A stretch of 47,725 nt of DNA from Sphingomonas sp. Ant H11 (GCF_000797515.1 NZ_JSBN01000062.1:1-47725), one strand, 5' to 3'. Counted from the stretch's first letter, positions 15,791-25,120 are shown. A program made the numbers and translations. Notes: generated from the sequence alone by a model not told the origin.

Positions 15791-16678
15791 ATGTACGACT
15801 GCATTATCATTGGCGGAGGCCCCGCAGGCCTAACGGCTGCCACCTATCTGGGCCGGTTTCTGCGAGCCACGCTGGTCGTCGATGCGGGGCCGGGCCGGGC
15901 AGCCCGCATCCCAACGACCCATAACCTCCTTGGATTTCCAGACGGAATATCTGGCGCGGATTTGCTTTTGCGTATGCGTCAACATGCAGCTCGCTACGGT
16001 GCCGAATTGGCCAACGGAGTCGTCGAGCGCGTCGAGCGCGCCGATACTGGCTTTATCGCCTATACGGGTTCCCAGGCCATTGAGGCACGAACCATATTGC
16101 TCGCCCAAGGCGTGACAAATCATCGACCGAGAATAGAGCAGGAAGCGCACGATCGAGGCGTTGCGCAAGGGTTGATACGCTATTGTCCGATCTGCGATGC
16201 CTACGAGATCCGCGGCAGGAGAGTCGCCGTGCTGGGCTGTTCCGACCACGGCGCGGCCGAAGCGATTTTCGTTCGCCACTACAGCGATACCGTCACCCTG
16301 CTCACTCAGGATGCTTCGGAACTCTCGCACGCTGACGAGGCAAATCTGGTTCGATACGCTATTAGGGTGGAGCGAGCGCCTGTCAGCGATTTGTCGGTCA
16401 ACGAGAAAGACCTTCTCGCCCATTTAGCCGATGGCCGATCGCTCCAATTCGACACCCTATATGTTGCTCTTGGGACCTCCGCTCACTCGGAACTGGCGCG
16501 GATGGCTGGTGCCGAATTGGCCCCGTCAGGGTGCATCGTCGTCGATGAGCATCAGCAAACGACGATCAGCGGTATGTTCGCCGCCGGCGACATGGTCGAA
16601 GGGCTGGATCAAATCGCAGTAGCGGCGGGCCAGGCGGCCAGGGCAGCGACCTCCATTCACAATCGATTGTCTGGCTGA
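15791..16678 (+). CDS. Thioredoxin-reductase-like NAD(P)/FAD oxidoreductase
   Basis: Predicted 295-residue flavoprotein of the thioredoxin reductase fold. The FAD Rossmann motif is [17 protein letters not shown] near the N-terminus. A redox pair CPIC ([11 protein letters not shown]) sits in the central domain, followed by a second nucleotide motif ([14 protein letters not shown]). The C-terminal FAD motif is [21 protein letters not shown]. The substrate is not shown; related proteins often reduce thioredoxin-like partners or act in thiol protection. ATG at 15791 fits the motif start. The 311 bases between the fliQ start and this gene hold no gene I can support. Confidence 0.88.
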   Translation: MYDCIIIGGGPAGLTAATYLGRFLRATLVVDAGPGRAARIPTTHNLLGFPDGISGADLLLRMRQHAARYGAELANGVVERVERADTGFIAYTGSQAIEARTILLAQGVTNHRPRIEQEAHDRGVAQGLIRYCPICDAYEIRGRRVAVLGCSDHGAAEAIFVRHYSDTVTLLTQDASELSHADEANLVRYAIRVERAPVSDLSVNEKDLLAHLADGRSLQFDTLYVALGTSAHSELARMAGAELAPSGCIVVDEHQQTTISGMFAAGDMVEGLDQIAVAAGQAARAATSIHNRLSG

Positions 16679-16725
16679 TCCGGGGAAACGAGGGTCGCCC
16701 ACGCAAAAATATATGAGAGCCGGGG

Positions 16726-16756
16726 TTGACCCTGACATGATGTCAGACCCCAGATT
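16726..16756 (+). promoter_or_regulatory. MerR-type (CueR) promoter of the Cu P-type ATPase
   Basis: TTGACC (16726-16731) and CAGATT (16751-16756) are separated by 19 bases, the long spacer that MerR-family activators need. The spacer holds a dyad CTGACAT-G-ATGTCAG (16732-16746). The ATPase start follows at 16782, and a CueR gene ends the same operon. Confidence 0.75.
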
Positions 16757-16781
16757 GCATTCGTCGATAAGGAGACGAGCC

Positions 16782-19150
16782 GTGACTGATCCGATTCCTG
16801 AGAGCAAATCTGATGCGCATAGCTGCTGCGCGGGCAAGCACGATGCCACCACGGGCTCGAAGATGGCCAAGGATCCAGTGTGCGGCATGATGGTCGATCC
16901 GGCTGTCGCCTCTCATCATGTCTCGCATGGGGGAAAGGAATATTATTTCTGTAGTGCGGGGTGCCGCGCCAAGTTCGCCTCCGACCCCGAGCGCTATTTG
17001 TCTGAGGGTAGTAACAGGCCGGCGGCGCCCCAGCCCGGCGCCATCTGGACCTGCCCCATGCACCCGCGGATCCGTCAGGATCATCCCGGGCCATGCCCGA
17101 TATGTGGTATGGCCCTCGAACCGGAGGTTGTAACTGCAGACTCGGGGCCAAGCGCTGAACTGCTCGATATGTCTCGCAGGTTTTGGATCGCTTTGGCGCT
17201 TACGGTGCCCATCTTCGTGCTGGAAATGGGCGGACACCTGTTCCCAGCGCTGCACAGCCTCATTTCCGAGCGCATATCGGGCTGGCTCCAGTTCGCTTTG
17301 GCAACCCCGGTCGTGATCTGGGCGGGCTGGCCATTTTTCGAGCGCGGTTGGGCCTCTGTCCGGACCCGCAACCTCAACATGTTTACCTTGATCGCGATGG
17401 GGACGGGCGTGGCCTGGGCTTATAGTGTGGTGGCCACTGCAGCGCCGGGCATATTCCCTGCAGCTTTTCGTATGATGGACGGCACGGTCGCGATCTATTT
17501 CGAGGCGGCTGCCGTGATCACCGTCCTTGTCCTCCTGGGCCAGGTTCTTGAGTTGCGCGCTCGCGAGCGCACCTCGGGCGCGATCAAGGCTCTTCTCAAT
17601 CTCGCTCCCAAGACCGCGCGCAGGATTATGGCGGACGGGAATGACGAAGAAGTCGCGATCGACCTGATCGCTGTCGGCGACCGACTGCGGGTCCGCCCCG
17701 GCGAAAAAGTACCCGTAGATGCCATCGTCGAGGAGGGCCGCTCCTCCATCGATGAATCGATGGTAACCGGCGAATCGATGCCGGTGACGAAAACGGTCGC
17801 GGCCCTTGCGTCGCAGGAACCGTGAACCAGACGGGATCGCTCATCGTGCGCGCCGACAAGATCGGCCGCGATACAATGCTGGCGCGGATCGTTCAAATGG
17901 TCGCCGATGCGCAGCGATCGCGCGCTCCGATCCAGCGCATGGCTGACAAGGTCGCTGGCTGGTTCGTACCCGCCGTGCTCGGCATCGCGCTGCTCTCCTT
18001 CGCGATTTGGGCGATCTGGGGTCCAGAGCCGCGATTGGCACACGGCCTCGTTGCGGCCGTTGCGGTATTGATTATTGCTTGCCCCTGCGCGTTGGGGCTT
18101 GCGACTCCGATGTCGATCATGGTCGGTATCGGGCGCGGCGCTGGGCTTGGTGTCCTGATCAAGAATGCCGAGGCGCTCGAGCGAATGGAGAAGGTCGATA
18201 CGATCGTCGTCGACAAGACCGGCACCCTGACCGAGGGACGCCCTTCCCTGACCGCCATCGTGGCGATGGACGGCTTTTCGGAGGATGATATTCTTCGGTT
18301 GGCCGCTGGCGTCGAACGGGCATCCGAACATCCCTTGGCGCTTGCGATCGTCGCTGCGGCCAAGCTCCGCCAGCTCGACATTCCTGAAGTTTCGGATTTC
18401 GACTCGCCCACGGGCAAAGGCGCTGTCGGCACCGTCGGTGGCAAGCGCATATTCCTGGGTGCTGGAGCTTATCTAAACGAGAATGGCATCGATGTATCGA
18501 CAGCAGCCACGCAGGCAGATGACATGCGGGCGGACGGCGCCACTGCGATCTTCGCGGCGGTCGATGGCCGCGTCGCAGGAATTCTGGCAATTGCAGATCC
18601 TATCAAGGCAACAACCGCTGAAGCGCTGGCGGCGCTGCGAAAGGAAGGCATCAGCGTCGTCATGCTGACCGGCGACAATCGAACGACAGCCCAGGCCGTG
18701 GCTCGTAAACTTGGTATCGACGCGGTTGAAGCGGAAGTCCTGCCCGATCAGAAAAGCGCAGTCGTGCTGCGCCTGCAACGCGAAGGCCGTGTGGTTGCAA
18801 TGGCGGGCGATGGAGTGAACGATGCGCCAGCGCTGGCGGCGGCCGACGTCGGCATCGCCATGGGTTCGGGGACGGACGTCGCCATCGAGAGCGCAGGCGT
18901 GACGCTGCTCAAAGGCGATCTCAATGGGATCTTGCGCGCGCGACGGCTGAGCGAGGCGACGATGGCCAATATCCGCCAGAATCTTTTCTTTGCCTTCATC
19001 TACAATGCCGCAGGCGTCCCCATCGCTGCAGGTTTGCTCTACCCGGTGTTCGGCATTCTTCTGTCGCCCATTATCGCTGCAGCAGCGATGGCCCTCTCGT
19101 CCGTCAGCGTCGTCACCAATGCGCTGCGTCTCAACCGGGTGGCACTGTGA
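16782..19150 (+). pseudogene. Copper-type P1B ATPase, frame broken in the middle
   Basis: Cu(I) export ATPase. The N-terminus carries a YHS-like domain ([10 protein letters not shown]...[13 protein letters not shown]) and a heavy-metal domain ([20 protein letters not shown]). The actuator loop TGES, CPC in the sixth metal helix ([13 protein letters not shown]), the phosphorylation site DKTGTLTEG and GDGVNDAPA are all present. The frame from 16782 ends at 17825. The next frame resumes at GTVNQTG from about 17815, where one missing base between 17799 and 17815 explains the break. GTG at 16782 has AAGGAG upstream. cueR overlaps its stop. Confidence 0.92.
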
Positions 19151-19533
19151 ACATCGGCGGCGCATCAGCGGGGAGCAGCGTCTCGCAGCGGATGATCCGC
19201 CACTACGAGAAGATCGGTCTCATTCCGCCGCCGCCGCGGCGTGACGGTGGCTATCGAGACTATTCTGACGCTGACGTACATCGGCTGCGTTTCATCGCCA
19301 ATGCCCGCGATCTCGGTTTTCCGATCGAAGAAATCCGAAAGCTGCTTGGTCTCTGGTCTGATCGCGATCGCGCGAGCGCGGAAGTCAAGGCGCTGGCGGA
19401 ATCGCGCGCCGCGGACCTCGGCCGGAAGGCGGACGCGCTCAATGCGATGCGCGAAGCATTGCTCGACCTGGCGAAGGGCTGCCACGGCAACGAGCGGCCC
19501 GAATGTCCGATAATCACGCGCCTGGCCTCCTGA
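19147..19533 (+). CDS. cueR: CueR-type MerR-family copper regulator
   Basis: Predicted 128-residue activator. The N-terminal winged helix ([20 protein letters not shown]) is followed by a dimer helix and a metal loop CHGNERPEC, Cys-x7-Cys as in CueR, which binds Cu(I). The GTG start overlaps the ATPase stop, so both are in one operon. The promoter at 16726-16756 is the expected target, giving self-control. The N-terminal [13 protein letters not shown] lacks one usual residue pattern but is otherwise typical. Confidence 0.9.
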   Translation: MNIGGASAGSSVSQRMIRHYEKIGLIPPPPRRDGGYRDYSDADVHRLRFIANARDLGFPIEEIRKLLGLWSDRDRASAEVKALAESRAADLGRKADALNAMREALLDLAKGCHGNERPECPIITRLAS

Positions 19534-19571
19534 GCCTATCTGGCGGGGTCGGAAGATCGCCAGCAGGGCAC

Positions 19572-19589
19572 GCTAGCCGCAAGGCTAGC
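19572..19589. repeat. Hairpin with GCAA tetraloop after cueR
   Basis: Arms GCTAGCC (19572-19578) and GGCTAGC (19583-19589) pair perfectly around GCAA, a GNRA loop. There is no T-run, so it is not a classical terminator, though it lies between the convergent ends of cueR and dmeF. The rest of 19534-19786 shows no gene I can support. Confidence 0.4.
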
Positions 19590-19786
19590 CGATTCACTTG
19601 TGCAGGCCGCGTCCTGCCAGCTTCGCGAGCCGGCGCGGTAGGTCGGCAGCGATTTTGCGTTGCTATTGCGGCTGCGCCTTCTTCCATGTCCTGCATTCGG
19701 GTTTGGACCTGCCGCACCCTCGGCACCAGCCGGTCGAACCGTTGAACGCGCACAAGTCTATGCACGGGGACTTCACGCGTGCGCTT

Positions 19787-20707
19787 TCAATGGCATTCGA
19801 TTGTCAGATGCTTCAACTCGTGGACGGGGACGAGCCGGTTACGGATAACACCCGCATCGATGCCCACGCCACCAACAACACCGACGATCGCGGCATGGGC
19901 GTCAGGGCCGACGCGCCAGACATGGAGATCGGAAATGCGCGCATCTCCTGGTCCTTCGACAAGATCCTGTATTTCCTCGGCAACGTGATTGTCTGTCGTA
20001 TCGAGAAGGACTGCGGCGGTATCGCGCATCAAGCTCCAGGACCAGCGAGCGATCACCACTGCCCCGACGATTCCCATGACAGGGTCCATCCAGACCCAGC
20101 CCAGATAGCGGCCTGCCAGAAGAGCCGTGATCGCCAACACAGAGGTGAGAGCGTCGGCGAGGACGTGCACATAGGCTGAGCGGAGGTTATTGTCGCCGCC
20201 ATGGGCATCATGGTCATGGGCGTGATCGTCATGACCGTGATGATGGTGGCTACCCGAGAGCAGGAATGCACTGACGATGTTCACGCCGAGCCCAATGACC
20301 GCAATCACCGTTGCTTCGCCAAACGCGACCTTGATGGGTTCGAACAGCCGCAGGATCGATTCGACCCCGATCCCCAAGGCGATAAGGCCTAGCACGAGCG
20401 CCGAAGCGAAGCCTGCCAAGTCGCCGACCTTCCCGGTTCCGAAGCTGAACCGTCCACTGGATGCATGCCGCTTGGCATAGGCATAGGCAATCGCTGCGAC
20501 ACTCAGCGCCCCGGCATGGGTCGCCATATGAAAACCGTCGGCAAGGAGCGCCATCGAGCCGGTAACATAGCCGGCGAAGATTTCGCCGATCATCATCACA
20601 GCCGTCAGCACCACAACCCACAAGGTCCTGCGGGCGTTCTCGTCGTGAGAGGCCCCAAGATACACATGGTCGTGTGTAAAGGCTTCAATGTCGCGGGACG
20701 TGGTCAA
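19787..20707 (-). CDS. dmeF: Cation diffusion facilitator, DmeF-like
   Basis: Predicted 306-residue inner-membrane Co/Ni-type metal/proton antiporter of the CDF family. The opening FTHDHVYLGASHDENARR is typical of DmeF. Six helices follow, with metal-site motifs ALLADGFHMATHAGAL and AYVHVLADALTSVLA (the paired HxxxD sites). A His-rich loop (SHHHHGHDDHAHDHDAHGG) lies between helices 4 and 5. The C-terminal domain has DLHVWRVGPDAHAAIV. It lies 10 bases after dmeR and is probably co-transcribed. Confidence 0.92.
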   Translation of the reverse strand: MTTSRDIEAFTHDHVYLGASHDENARRTLWVVVLTAVMMIGEIFAGYVTGSMALLADGFHMATHAGALSVAAIAYAYAKRHASSGRFSFGTGKVGDLAGFASALVLGLIALGIGVESILRLFEPIKVAFGEATVIAVIGLGVNIVSAFLLSGSHHHHGHDDHAHDHDAHGGDNNLRSAYVHVLADALTSVLAITALLAGRYLGWVWMDPVMGIVGAVVIARWSWSLMRDTAAVLLDTTDNHVAEEIQDLVEGPGDARISDLHVWRVGPDAHAAIVGVVGGVGIDAGVIRNRLVPVHELKHLTIECH

Positions 20708-20717
20708 TATCTCAGCC

Positions 20718-20993
20718 TCATTTTGCGTAGCGGCGTATGACCGCGATCAGTTCTTCCGCCCCTGCGGCGCGCTCCTCGGCCGGAAGATCGGGATGCGCCA
20801 CATGGGCGCGGACATGCTCTTCGATAATCTCGTCCATGAGGCCGTTGATGGCACCGCGTGTCGCTGCAACCAGGTGCAGCGTCGTCGTGCAGTCCGTCCC
20901 TGCCGCCAGCGCTTTTTCAATCGCCGTGACCTGACCGGCGATGCGGCGCACCCGCTTCAGGAGTTCATCATTGCCTTCGGTCAAATGTCCCAT
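20718..20993 (-). CDS. dmeR: RcnR/CsoR-family metal repressor, DmeR-like
   Basis: Predicted 91-residue all-helical repressor of the CsoR/RcnR/FrmR family. Family marks are RVRRIAGQVTAIEKAL, the Cys in DCTTTLHLVAATRGAINGLMDEI, and the His pair of EEHVRAHVAHP. In Rhizobium and Agrobacterium DmeR represses dmeRF and responds to Ni and Co, and the same gene order is seen here. A G-tract operator lies just upstream. Confidence 0.9.
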   Translation of the reverse strand: MGHLTEGNDELLKRVRRIAGQVTAIEKALAAGTDCTTTLHLVAATRGAINGLMDEIIEEHVRAHVAHPDLPAEERAAGAEELIAVIRRYAK

Positions 20994-20994
20994 A

Positions 20995-21014
20995 GCATAC
21001 CCCCCTATCCTATA
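20995..21014 (-). promoter_or_regulatory. Putative DmeR G-tract operator
   Basis: On the coding strand a run of six G is flanked by AT-rich ends (TATAGGATAGGGGGGTATGC), directly before the dmeR start. RcnR-type repressors bind G-tracts with flanking inverted AT sequences. Confidence 0.55.
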
Positions 21015-21079
21015 GACAGGCGCGCCGCCATAGCGATCAACTGGAAAACGGATTCACTGAATGGGGCTGGCGTCCGCAC

Positions 21080-21105
21080 CATATATCTATAATAGCGGAT
21101 ATATG
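21080..21105 (+). promoter_or_regulatory. ArsR operator overlapping the -10 box and start codon
   Basis: Perfect inverted repeat CATATATC (21080-21087) and GATATATG (21098-21105) with a 10-base gap. The gap begins with TATAAT (21088-21093), a consensus -10 box. The right arm contains the arsR ATG, so the transcript may be leaderless. No good -35 box is seen. Confidence 0.65.
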
Positions 21106-21435
21106 GAATCGGTATCTGCTATCTCGGCGCTAGGAGCGCTTGCGCAAACAACGAGGCTCGATGCCTTTCGTCTTCTGGTTCGGCACGAACCCGATGGACT
21201 CGCCGCGGGCGAGGTCGCGCGGGCGCTCGACGTGCCGCAGAACACCATGTCAGTGCATCTGGCGACCCTCGCGCGCGCTGGGCTCATTCGTTCCGAGCGA
21301 CGCAGCCGGATCATCAACTACCGTGCCGACCTCGACCAGTTGAAGGCGCTCACGCTGTTCCTCGTCAAGGATTGCTGCGGCGGCAAGGCGGAGCTGTGCG
21401 AGCCGCTGATCGCCGAACTTTTCCCCTGCTGCTGA
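21103..21435 (+). CDS. arsR: ArsR-family arsenic repressor
   Basis: Predicted 110-residue winged-helix repressor heading the ars operon. The N-terminus (SAISALGALAQTTRLDAFRLL) and recognition helix region (ALDVPQNTMSVHLATLARAGLI) are typical. The alpha-3 CVC site of the classical ArsR is absent; Cys are instead at DCCGGKAELC and the terminal FPCC, so As(III) binding is probably at the C-terminus. ATG at 21103 is the only start that keeps the full first helix; it has no ribosome site and lies in the operator. Confidence 0.92.
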   Translation: MESVSAISALGALAQTTRLDAFRLLVRHEPDGLAAGEVARALDVPQNTMSVHLATLARAGLIRSERRSRIINYRADLDQLKALTLFLVKDCCGGKAELCEPLIAELFPCC

Positions 21436-21446
21436 TGGAGCCCATC

Positions 21447-21974
21447 ATGTCCGATCGCGTCTTCAACATCCTCTTCCTGTGTACAGGTAACTCGGCACGC
21501 TCGATTCTCGCGGAGAGTGCGCTCACCAAGCTGGGCAACGGACGCTTCCGTGCCTTCTCCGCTGGGAGCTATCCCAAGGGTGCGGTCAATCCCGACGCCA
21601 TCGCCTTGCTCGAACGGACCGAATATCCGACCGATGGCCTGCGATCGAAGAGCTGGGACGAGTTCTCCGGACCTGACGCGCCGGTGATGGATTTCGTGTT
21701 CACCGTCTGCGACGACGCGGCCGGCGAGACCTGCCCGATCTGGCCCGGCCATCCCGTCACCGCCCATTGGGGGATCGAAGATCCGAGCCACGTTCTGGGC
21801 ACCCCTGTCGAACGTGAGCGCGCCTTCGGCACGGCGCTCCGCTACCTCGAGAACCGCATCAAGCTCTTCATCGCGCTCCCGTTCGAGAAACTCGAGGCTC
21901 GTGCGCTGCAAGCCCAGGTTCGCGAGATCGGCCATGGCGAAGGTGCGAGCAGCCGTCGCGGGGATGCGGCCTGA
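21447..21974 (+). CDS. arsC: Arsenate reductase, LMW tyrosine-phosphatase type
   Basis: Predicted 175-residue enzyme that reduces As(V) to As(III) using thiols. The P-loop is LFLCTGNSARS (C-x5-R-S) near residue 12-19, and the general acid region is seen as DFVFTVCDDAAGETCPIWPGHP. ATG at 21447 has GGAG 6 bases upstream; a second ATG at 21435 overlaps the arsR stop but is less well placed. The C-terminal tail is longer than in minimal members (GEGASSRRGDAA). The next arsenate reductase starts by overlap TGATG. Confidence 0.92.
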   Translation: MSDRVFNILFLCTGNSARSILAESALTKLGNGRFRAFSAGSYPKGAVNPDAIALLERTEYPTDGLRSKSWDEFSGPDAPVMDFVFTVCDDAAGETCPIWPGHPVTAHWGIEDPSHVLGTPVERERAFGTALRYLENRIKLFIALPFEKLEARALQAQVREIGHGEGASSRRGDAA

Positions 21975-22405
21975 TGCCAATCGACATGATCATCTACCAC
22001 AACCCTGAGTGCGGCACCTCGCGTAACACGCTGGCGATGATCCGTAATGCCGGGATCGAGCCGCATGTCGTGGAGTATCTGAAGACCCCGCCGTCGCGGC
22101 CTATGCTGGTGTCGCTGATCGAACGTATGGGGATCGCACCCCGCGCTCTCCTGCGCGAGAAGGGCACGCCGTTTGCGGAACTGGGGCTTGGTGATGTGTC
22201 GCTCGGCGATGACCAATTGATCGATGCGATGATGGCGCATCCGATCCTCATCAACCGCCCGATCGTCGTATCGCCGCTCGGCGTGAAACTCTGTCGCCCT
22301 TCCGAACAGGTGCTCGACCTGCTGCCGAACGCGCAGCTTGGCGCCTTCGCCAAGGAGGACGGCGAACAGGTCATCAACGCAGCCGGCAACAGGGTCGGCG
22401 CATGA
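21974..22405 (+). CDS. arsC: Arsenate reductase, glutaredoxin-dependent type
   Basis: Predicted 143-residue ArsC of the Grx-coupled family, unrelated in fold to the preceding enzyme. The catalytic Cys is in NPECGTSRN (about residue 13). Arg residues for oxyanion binding are in INRPIV and KLCRPSE. Gene overlap with the upstream arsC (TGATG) and with acr3 (4 bases) shows an operon. Having two mechanistically distinct arsenate reductases side by side is noted as a finding. Confidence 0.93.
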   Translation: MPIDMIIYHNPECGTSRNTLAMIRNAGIEPHVVEYLKTPPSRPMLVSLIERMGIAPRALLREKGTPFAELGLGDVSLGDDQLIDAMMAHPILINRPIVVSPLGVKLCRPSEQVLDLLPNAQLGAFAKEDGEQVINAAGNRVGA

Positions 22406-23469
22406 CGGCCCCGATCGCGGCGCCGGCCAAGCCGGCGATCAGCACGTTCGAGCGCTATCTCAGTGCCTGGGTTGCGCTCTGCATCGTCGTCGGCATTGCC
22501 CTTGGCTACGCATTGCCAGGCTTGTTCAGGGCGATCGCATCGGCCGAAGTCGCGCGGGTCAACCTCGTGGTCGCCGTGCTGATCTGGTTGATGATCATCC
22601 CCATGCTGCTCAAGATCGATCTCGGCGCGCTGGGGTCGGTCAGGCGGCACTGGAAGGGCGTCGGCGTGACGCTCTTCATCAACTGGGCGGTGAAGCCGTT
22701 CTCCATGGCGCTGCTTGGCACGGTCTTCCTTGGCTGGCTGTTTCGGCCGCTCCTGCCGGCCGCCGACATCAGTTCCTATATCGCCGGCCTGATCCTGCTG
22801 GCGGCCGCACCCTGCACCGCGATGGTGTTCGTCTGGTCGAACCTTTGCGACGGCGACCCGACCTATACGCTGAGCCAGGTCGCGCTGAACGACGTCATCA
22901 TGGTGTTTGCCTTTGCACCGCTGGTCGCCCTGCTGCTCGGCGTCGCATCGATCACGGTCCCGTGGGACACGCTGCTGATCTCGGTGGCGCTCTACATCGT
23001 GGTGCCGGTGATCGTTGCACAACTTGTCCGTCGCGCCCTGCTGTCGGCGGGCGGTCAGCCGACACTGGATCGGATGTTGGCCCGGCTGGGTCCGGTGTCA
23101 CTCATGGCGCTCCTGACGACACTCGTCCTACTGTTCGGCTTTCAGGGTGAGGCAATCATCGCCCATCCATTGGTGATCGCCCTGATCGCGGTGCCGATCC
23201 TGATCCAGGTCTATTTCAACGCTGGCCTCGCCTACTGGCTCAGCCACCGGTTCGGTGTCGCCTGGTGCGTGGCCGCGCCCGCCGCGCTGATCGGCGCATC
23301 CAACTTCTTCGAGTTGGCGGTCGCCGCTGCGATAAGCCTGTTCGGGCTCAATTCGGGCGCGGCGCTTGCGACCGTGGTCGGCGTGCTGGTCGAGGTTCCG
23401 GTCATGCTGTCGGTGGTGAAGATCGTGAAGGCGACCCGGCCCTGGTATGAGGAGCGGGTGCCGGCATGA
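22402..23469 (+). CDS. acr3: Arsenite efflux permease, ACR3 family
   Basis: Predicted 355-residue inner-membrane arsenite exporter with ten hydrophobic helices. The helix-4 Cys needed for As(III) in ACR3 proteins is seen in LAAAPCTAMVFVWS. NWAVKPFSMALLG and the late GASNFFELAVAAAIS are also family segments. It overlaps arsC by 4 bases and the next gene by 4 bases. The length is normal. Confidence 0.95.
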   Translation: MTAPIAAPAKPAISTFERYLSAWVALCIVVGIALGYALPGLFRAIASAEVARVNLVVAVLIWLMIIPMLLKIDLGALGSVRRHWKGVGVTLFINWAVKPFSMALLGTVFLGWLFRPLLPAADISSYIAGLILLAAAPCTAMVFVWSNLCDGDPTYTLSQVALNDVIMVFAFAPLVALLLGVASITVPWDTLLISVALYIVVPVIVAQLVRRALLSAGGQPTLDRMLARLGPVSLMALLTTLVLLFGFQGEAIIAHPLVIALIAVPILIQVYFNAGLAYWLSHRFGVAWCVAAPAALIGASNFFELAVAAAISLFGLNSGAALATVVGVLVEVPVMLSVVKIVKATRPWYEERVPA

Positions 23470-23896
23470 TCGCGACAGCGCTCGACACCACCGTGCTATC
23501 CGATCTGGCGGCCGATCTTGCTGAAGCCGGCCTGCCGACCAGTGACCTTGCCGAACCGGGACGTCGCTTCTTCCGGTTCGAGGATGCTGCCGGTATCGTC
23601 GGATATGCTGGCATGGAGGGCGACGGGCCTGATCGGCTGCTGCGATCGCTGATCGTGAAGCCTAATCGGCGCAGCGGCAGCATGGGCACTGCCATTCTCG
23701 GCGCGATCGAGCAGGCGGCGACCGAGGAAGGCGTTGCTTCCCTCTATCTGCTGACCACCACGCCGAACCGTTCTTCCGGCGGCATGGCTATGTCATGGCC
23801 AACCCTGCCGATGCGCCCGACGCCATAACCGGATCGGCCGAGTTTCGGTCGCTGTGCCCGGCGAGCGCCGCCTTCCTCTCCAAGCGGATTGCCTGA
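23466..23896 (+). pseudogene. arsN2: ArsN2-like GNAT acetyltransferase, frame broken
   Basis: GNAT protein of the kind found in ars operons, proposed to acetylate organic arsenicals. The first 90 residues (RFFRFEDAAGIVGYAG, SLIVKPNRRSGSMGTAIL, LYLLTTT) are in frame. The other frame continues [22 protein letters not shown] and ends [10 protein letters not shown] at 23896. A missing G near 23762 explains the break; as written the first frame stops at 23828. Overlaps with acr3 and arsH support a once-intact gene. Confidence 0.85.
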
Positions 23897-24636
23897 TGTC
23901 ACGTCTTCGTATCCTTGCCGACCCCGATTTCACGCCGGCGCTCGATCGCGACGTGATTCGCCCTGATTTCGCGACGGGGCTCGGTTCGCTCGATCATCCG
24001 CCGCGCATCCTGCTGCTCTACGGTTCGCTCCGCGAGCGGTCGTTCAGCCGGCTTGCTGTCGAGGAAGCGGCACGGTTGTTGATCCTGTTCGGCGCCGAGG
24101 TGCGAATATTCGACCCAAGCGATTTGCCATTGCCCGATCAGGTGAAGGCCGATGACCACCCCGCCGTCCACGAATTGCGCGAGCATTCCTTGTGGTCGGA
24201 AGGTCAGGTGTGGTGCAGCCCGGAGCGGCACGGCCAGATCACCGGCATCATGAAGGCCCAGATCGACCATCTTCCACTGGAGTTCGGCGGCATGCGGCCG
24301 ACACAGGGCCGAACGCTCGCTGTCATGCAGGTGTCAGGCGGATCGCAGTCGTTCAATGCCGTCAACACGCTTCGGCTGCTTGGTCGCTGGATGCGGATGT
24401 TCACGATCCCCAACCAGTCGAGCGTCGCGATGGCGTTCAAGGAGTTTGACGAAGCGGGGCGAATGAAGCCGTCCAGCTATTATGATCGCATCGTCGATGT
24501 GATGGAGGAACTGGTTCGGTTCACTGTTCTTACCCGGGGTCATGCGGATCAACTCGTCGATCGATATTCCGAGCGCAAGACGGCGGCCGCCAAGCGCGAC
24601 GCCGTGAAGGACCTTGCGTCGCAGTCGGTCGGCTGA
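23896..24636 (+). CDS. arsH: ArsH, NADPH-dependent FMN oxidoreductase
   Basis: Predicted 246-residue flavoprotein that oxidises trivalent organoarsenicals. The FMN loop is [24 protein letters not shown], then [21 protein letters not shown] and [24 protein letters not shown], all typical of ArsH. ATG at 23896 overlaps the stop of the acetyltransferase frame (TGATG). It closes the arsR-arsC-arsC-acr3-arsN2-arsH operon and is followed by the convergent merR-type gene after 23 bases. Confidence 0.95.
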   Translation: MSRLRILADPDFTPALDRDVIRPDFATGLGSLDHPPRILLLYGSLRERSFSRLAVEEAARLLILFGAEVRIFDPSDLPLPDQVKADDHPAVHELREHSLWSEGQVWCSPERHGQITGIMKAQIDHLPLEFGGMRPTQGRTLAVMQVSGGSQSFNAVNTLRLLGRWMRMFTIPNQSSVAMAFKEFDEAGRMKPSSYYDRIVDVMEELVRFTVLTRGHADQLVDRYSERKTAAAKRDAVKDLASQSVG

Positions 24637-24659
24637 CCTGATCCGGACAGCCTCCGGGT

Positions 24660-25079
24660 CTACCGCGCTTCTGCAGTGCAAAGCGTTTCTAGCAAGGGAC
24701 AGCCCAAGGTGTCGCCGGCTTCGCAGGCGGCGACGGTGTCGCCGAGCACTTGTTCCATACGGCGAAGGTCGGCGATTTTCAGGCGGATATCCCGCAGATG
24801 CTTGCTCGCCAGATCGCGCGCCTGCGCGCACGAGGCAACGCCCCCGTCGGCAAGTGCCAACAGCGCTCGCACCGCGTCGATCGGGAAGCCCAGTTCGCGC
24901 GCACGTCGCACGAACGACAGTCGCCGAACATCCGACGGGCAATAGGCGCGGTATCGCCCGCGGCGCAGCGGTACCGGGAGGACACCGATGCGTTCATAAT
25001 AGCGGATCGTCTCGATGTTGCAGCCCGTGCGCTGCGAGAGTTCGCCGATCGGGATCGTGGTACCGGACGTCGCCATCAT
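24660..25079 (-). CDS. merR: MerR-family metal regulator
   Basis: Predicted 139-residue regulator. The winged helix reads IGELSQRTGCNIETIRYYERIGVLP. Metal-site Cys are in GGVASCAQARDL and CEAGDTLGC (Cys-x7-Cys), which align with Cys82, Cys117 and Cys126 of mercury MerR by pattern. ATG at 25079 has AAGGGA upstream; the frame could begin at TTG 25082. It is divergent from the merT-like gene and shares its promoter region. Hg is the best guess, but Pb/Cd/Zn relatives share parts of this pattern. Confidence 0.85.
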   Translation of the reverse strand: MMATSGTTIPIGELSQRTGCNIETIRYYERIGVLPVPLRRGRYRAYCPSDVRRLSFVRRARELGFPIDAVRALLALADGGVASCAQARDLASKHLRDIRLKIADLRRMEQVLGDTVAACEAGDTLGCPLLETLCTAEAR

Positions 25080-25089
25080 CAAATTTCCC

Positions 25090-25120
25090 TTGAGTCTGTA
25101 GTAGCTACAGACACTAGGCT
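25090..25120 (+). promoter_or_regulatory. MerR-type promoter of the merT-like gene
   Basis: TTGAGT (25090-25095) and TAGGCT (25115-25120) are 19 bases apart. A perfect dyad GTCTGTAG-TAG-CTACAGAC lies at 25094-25112. This fits activation of the gene at 25149 by the divergent MerR-type regulator. Confidence 0.8.
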
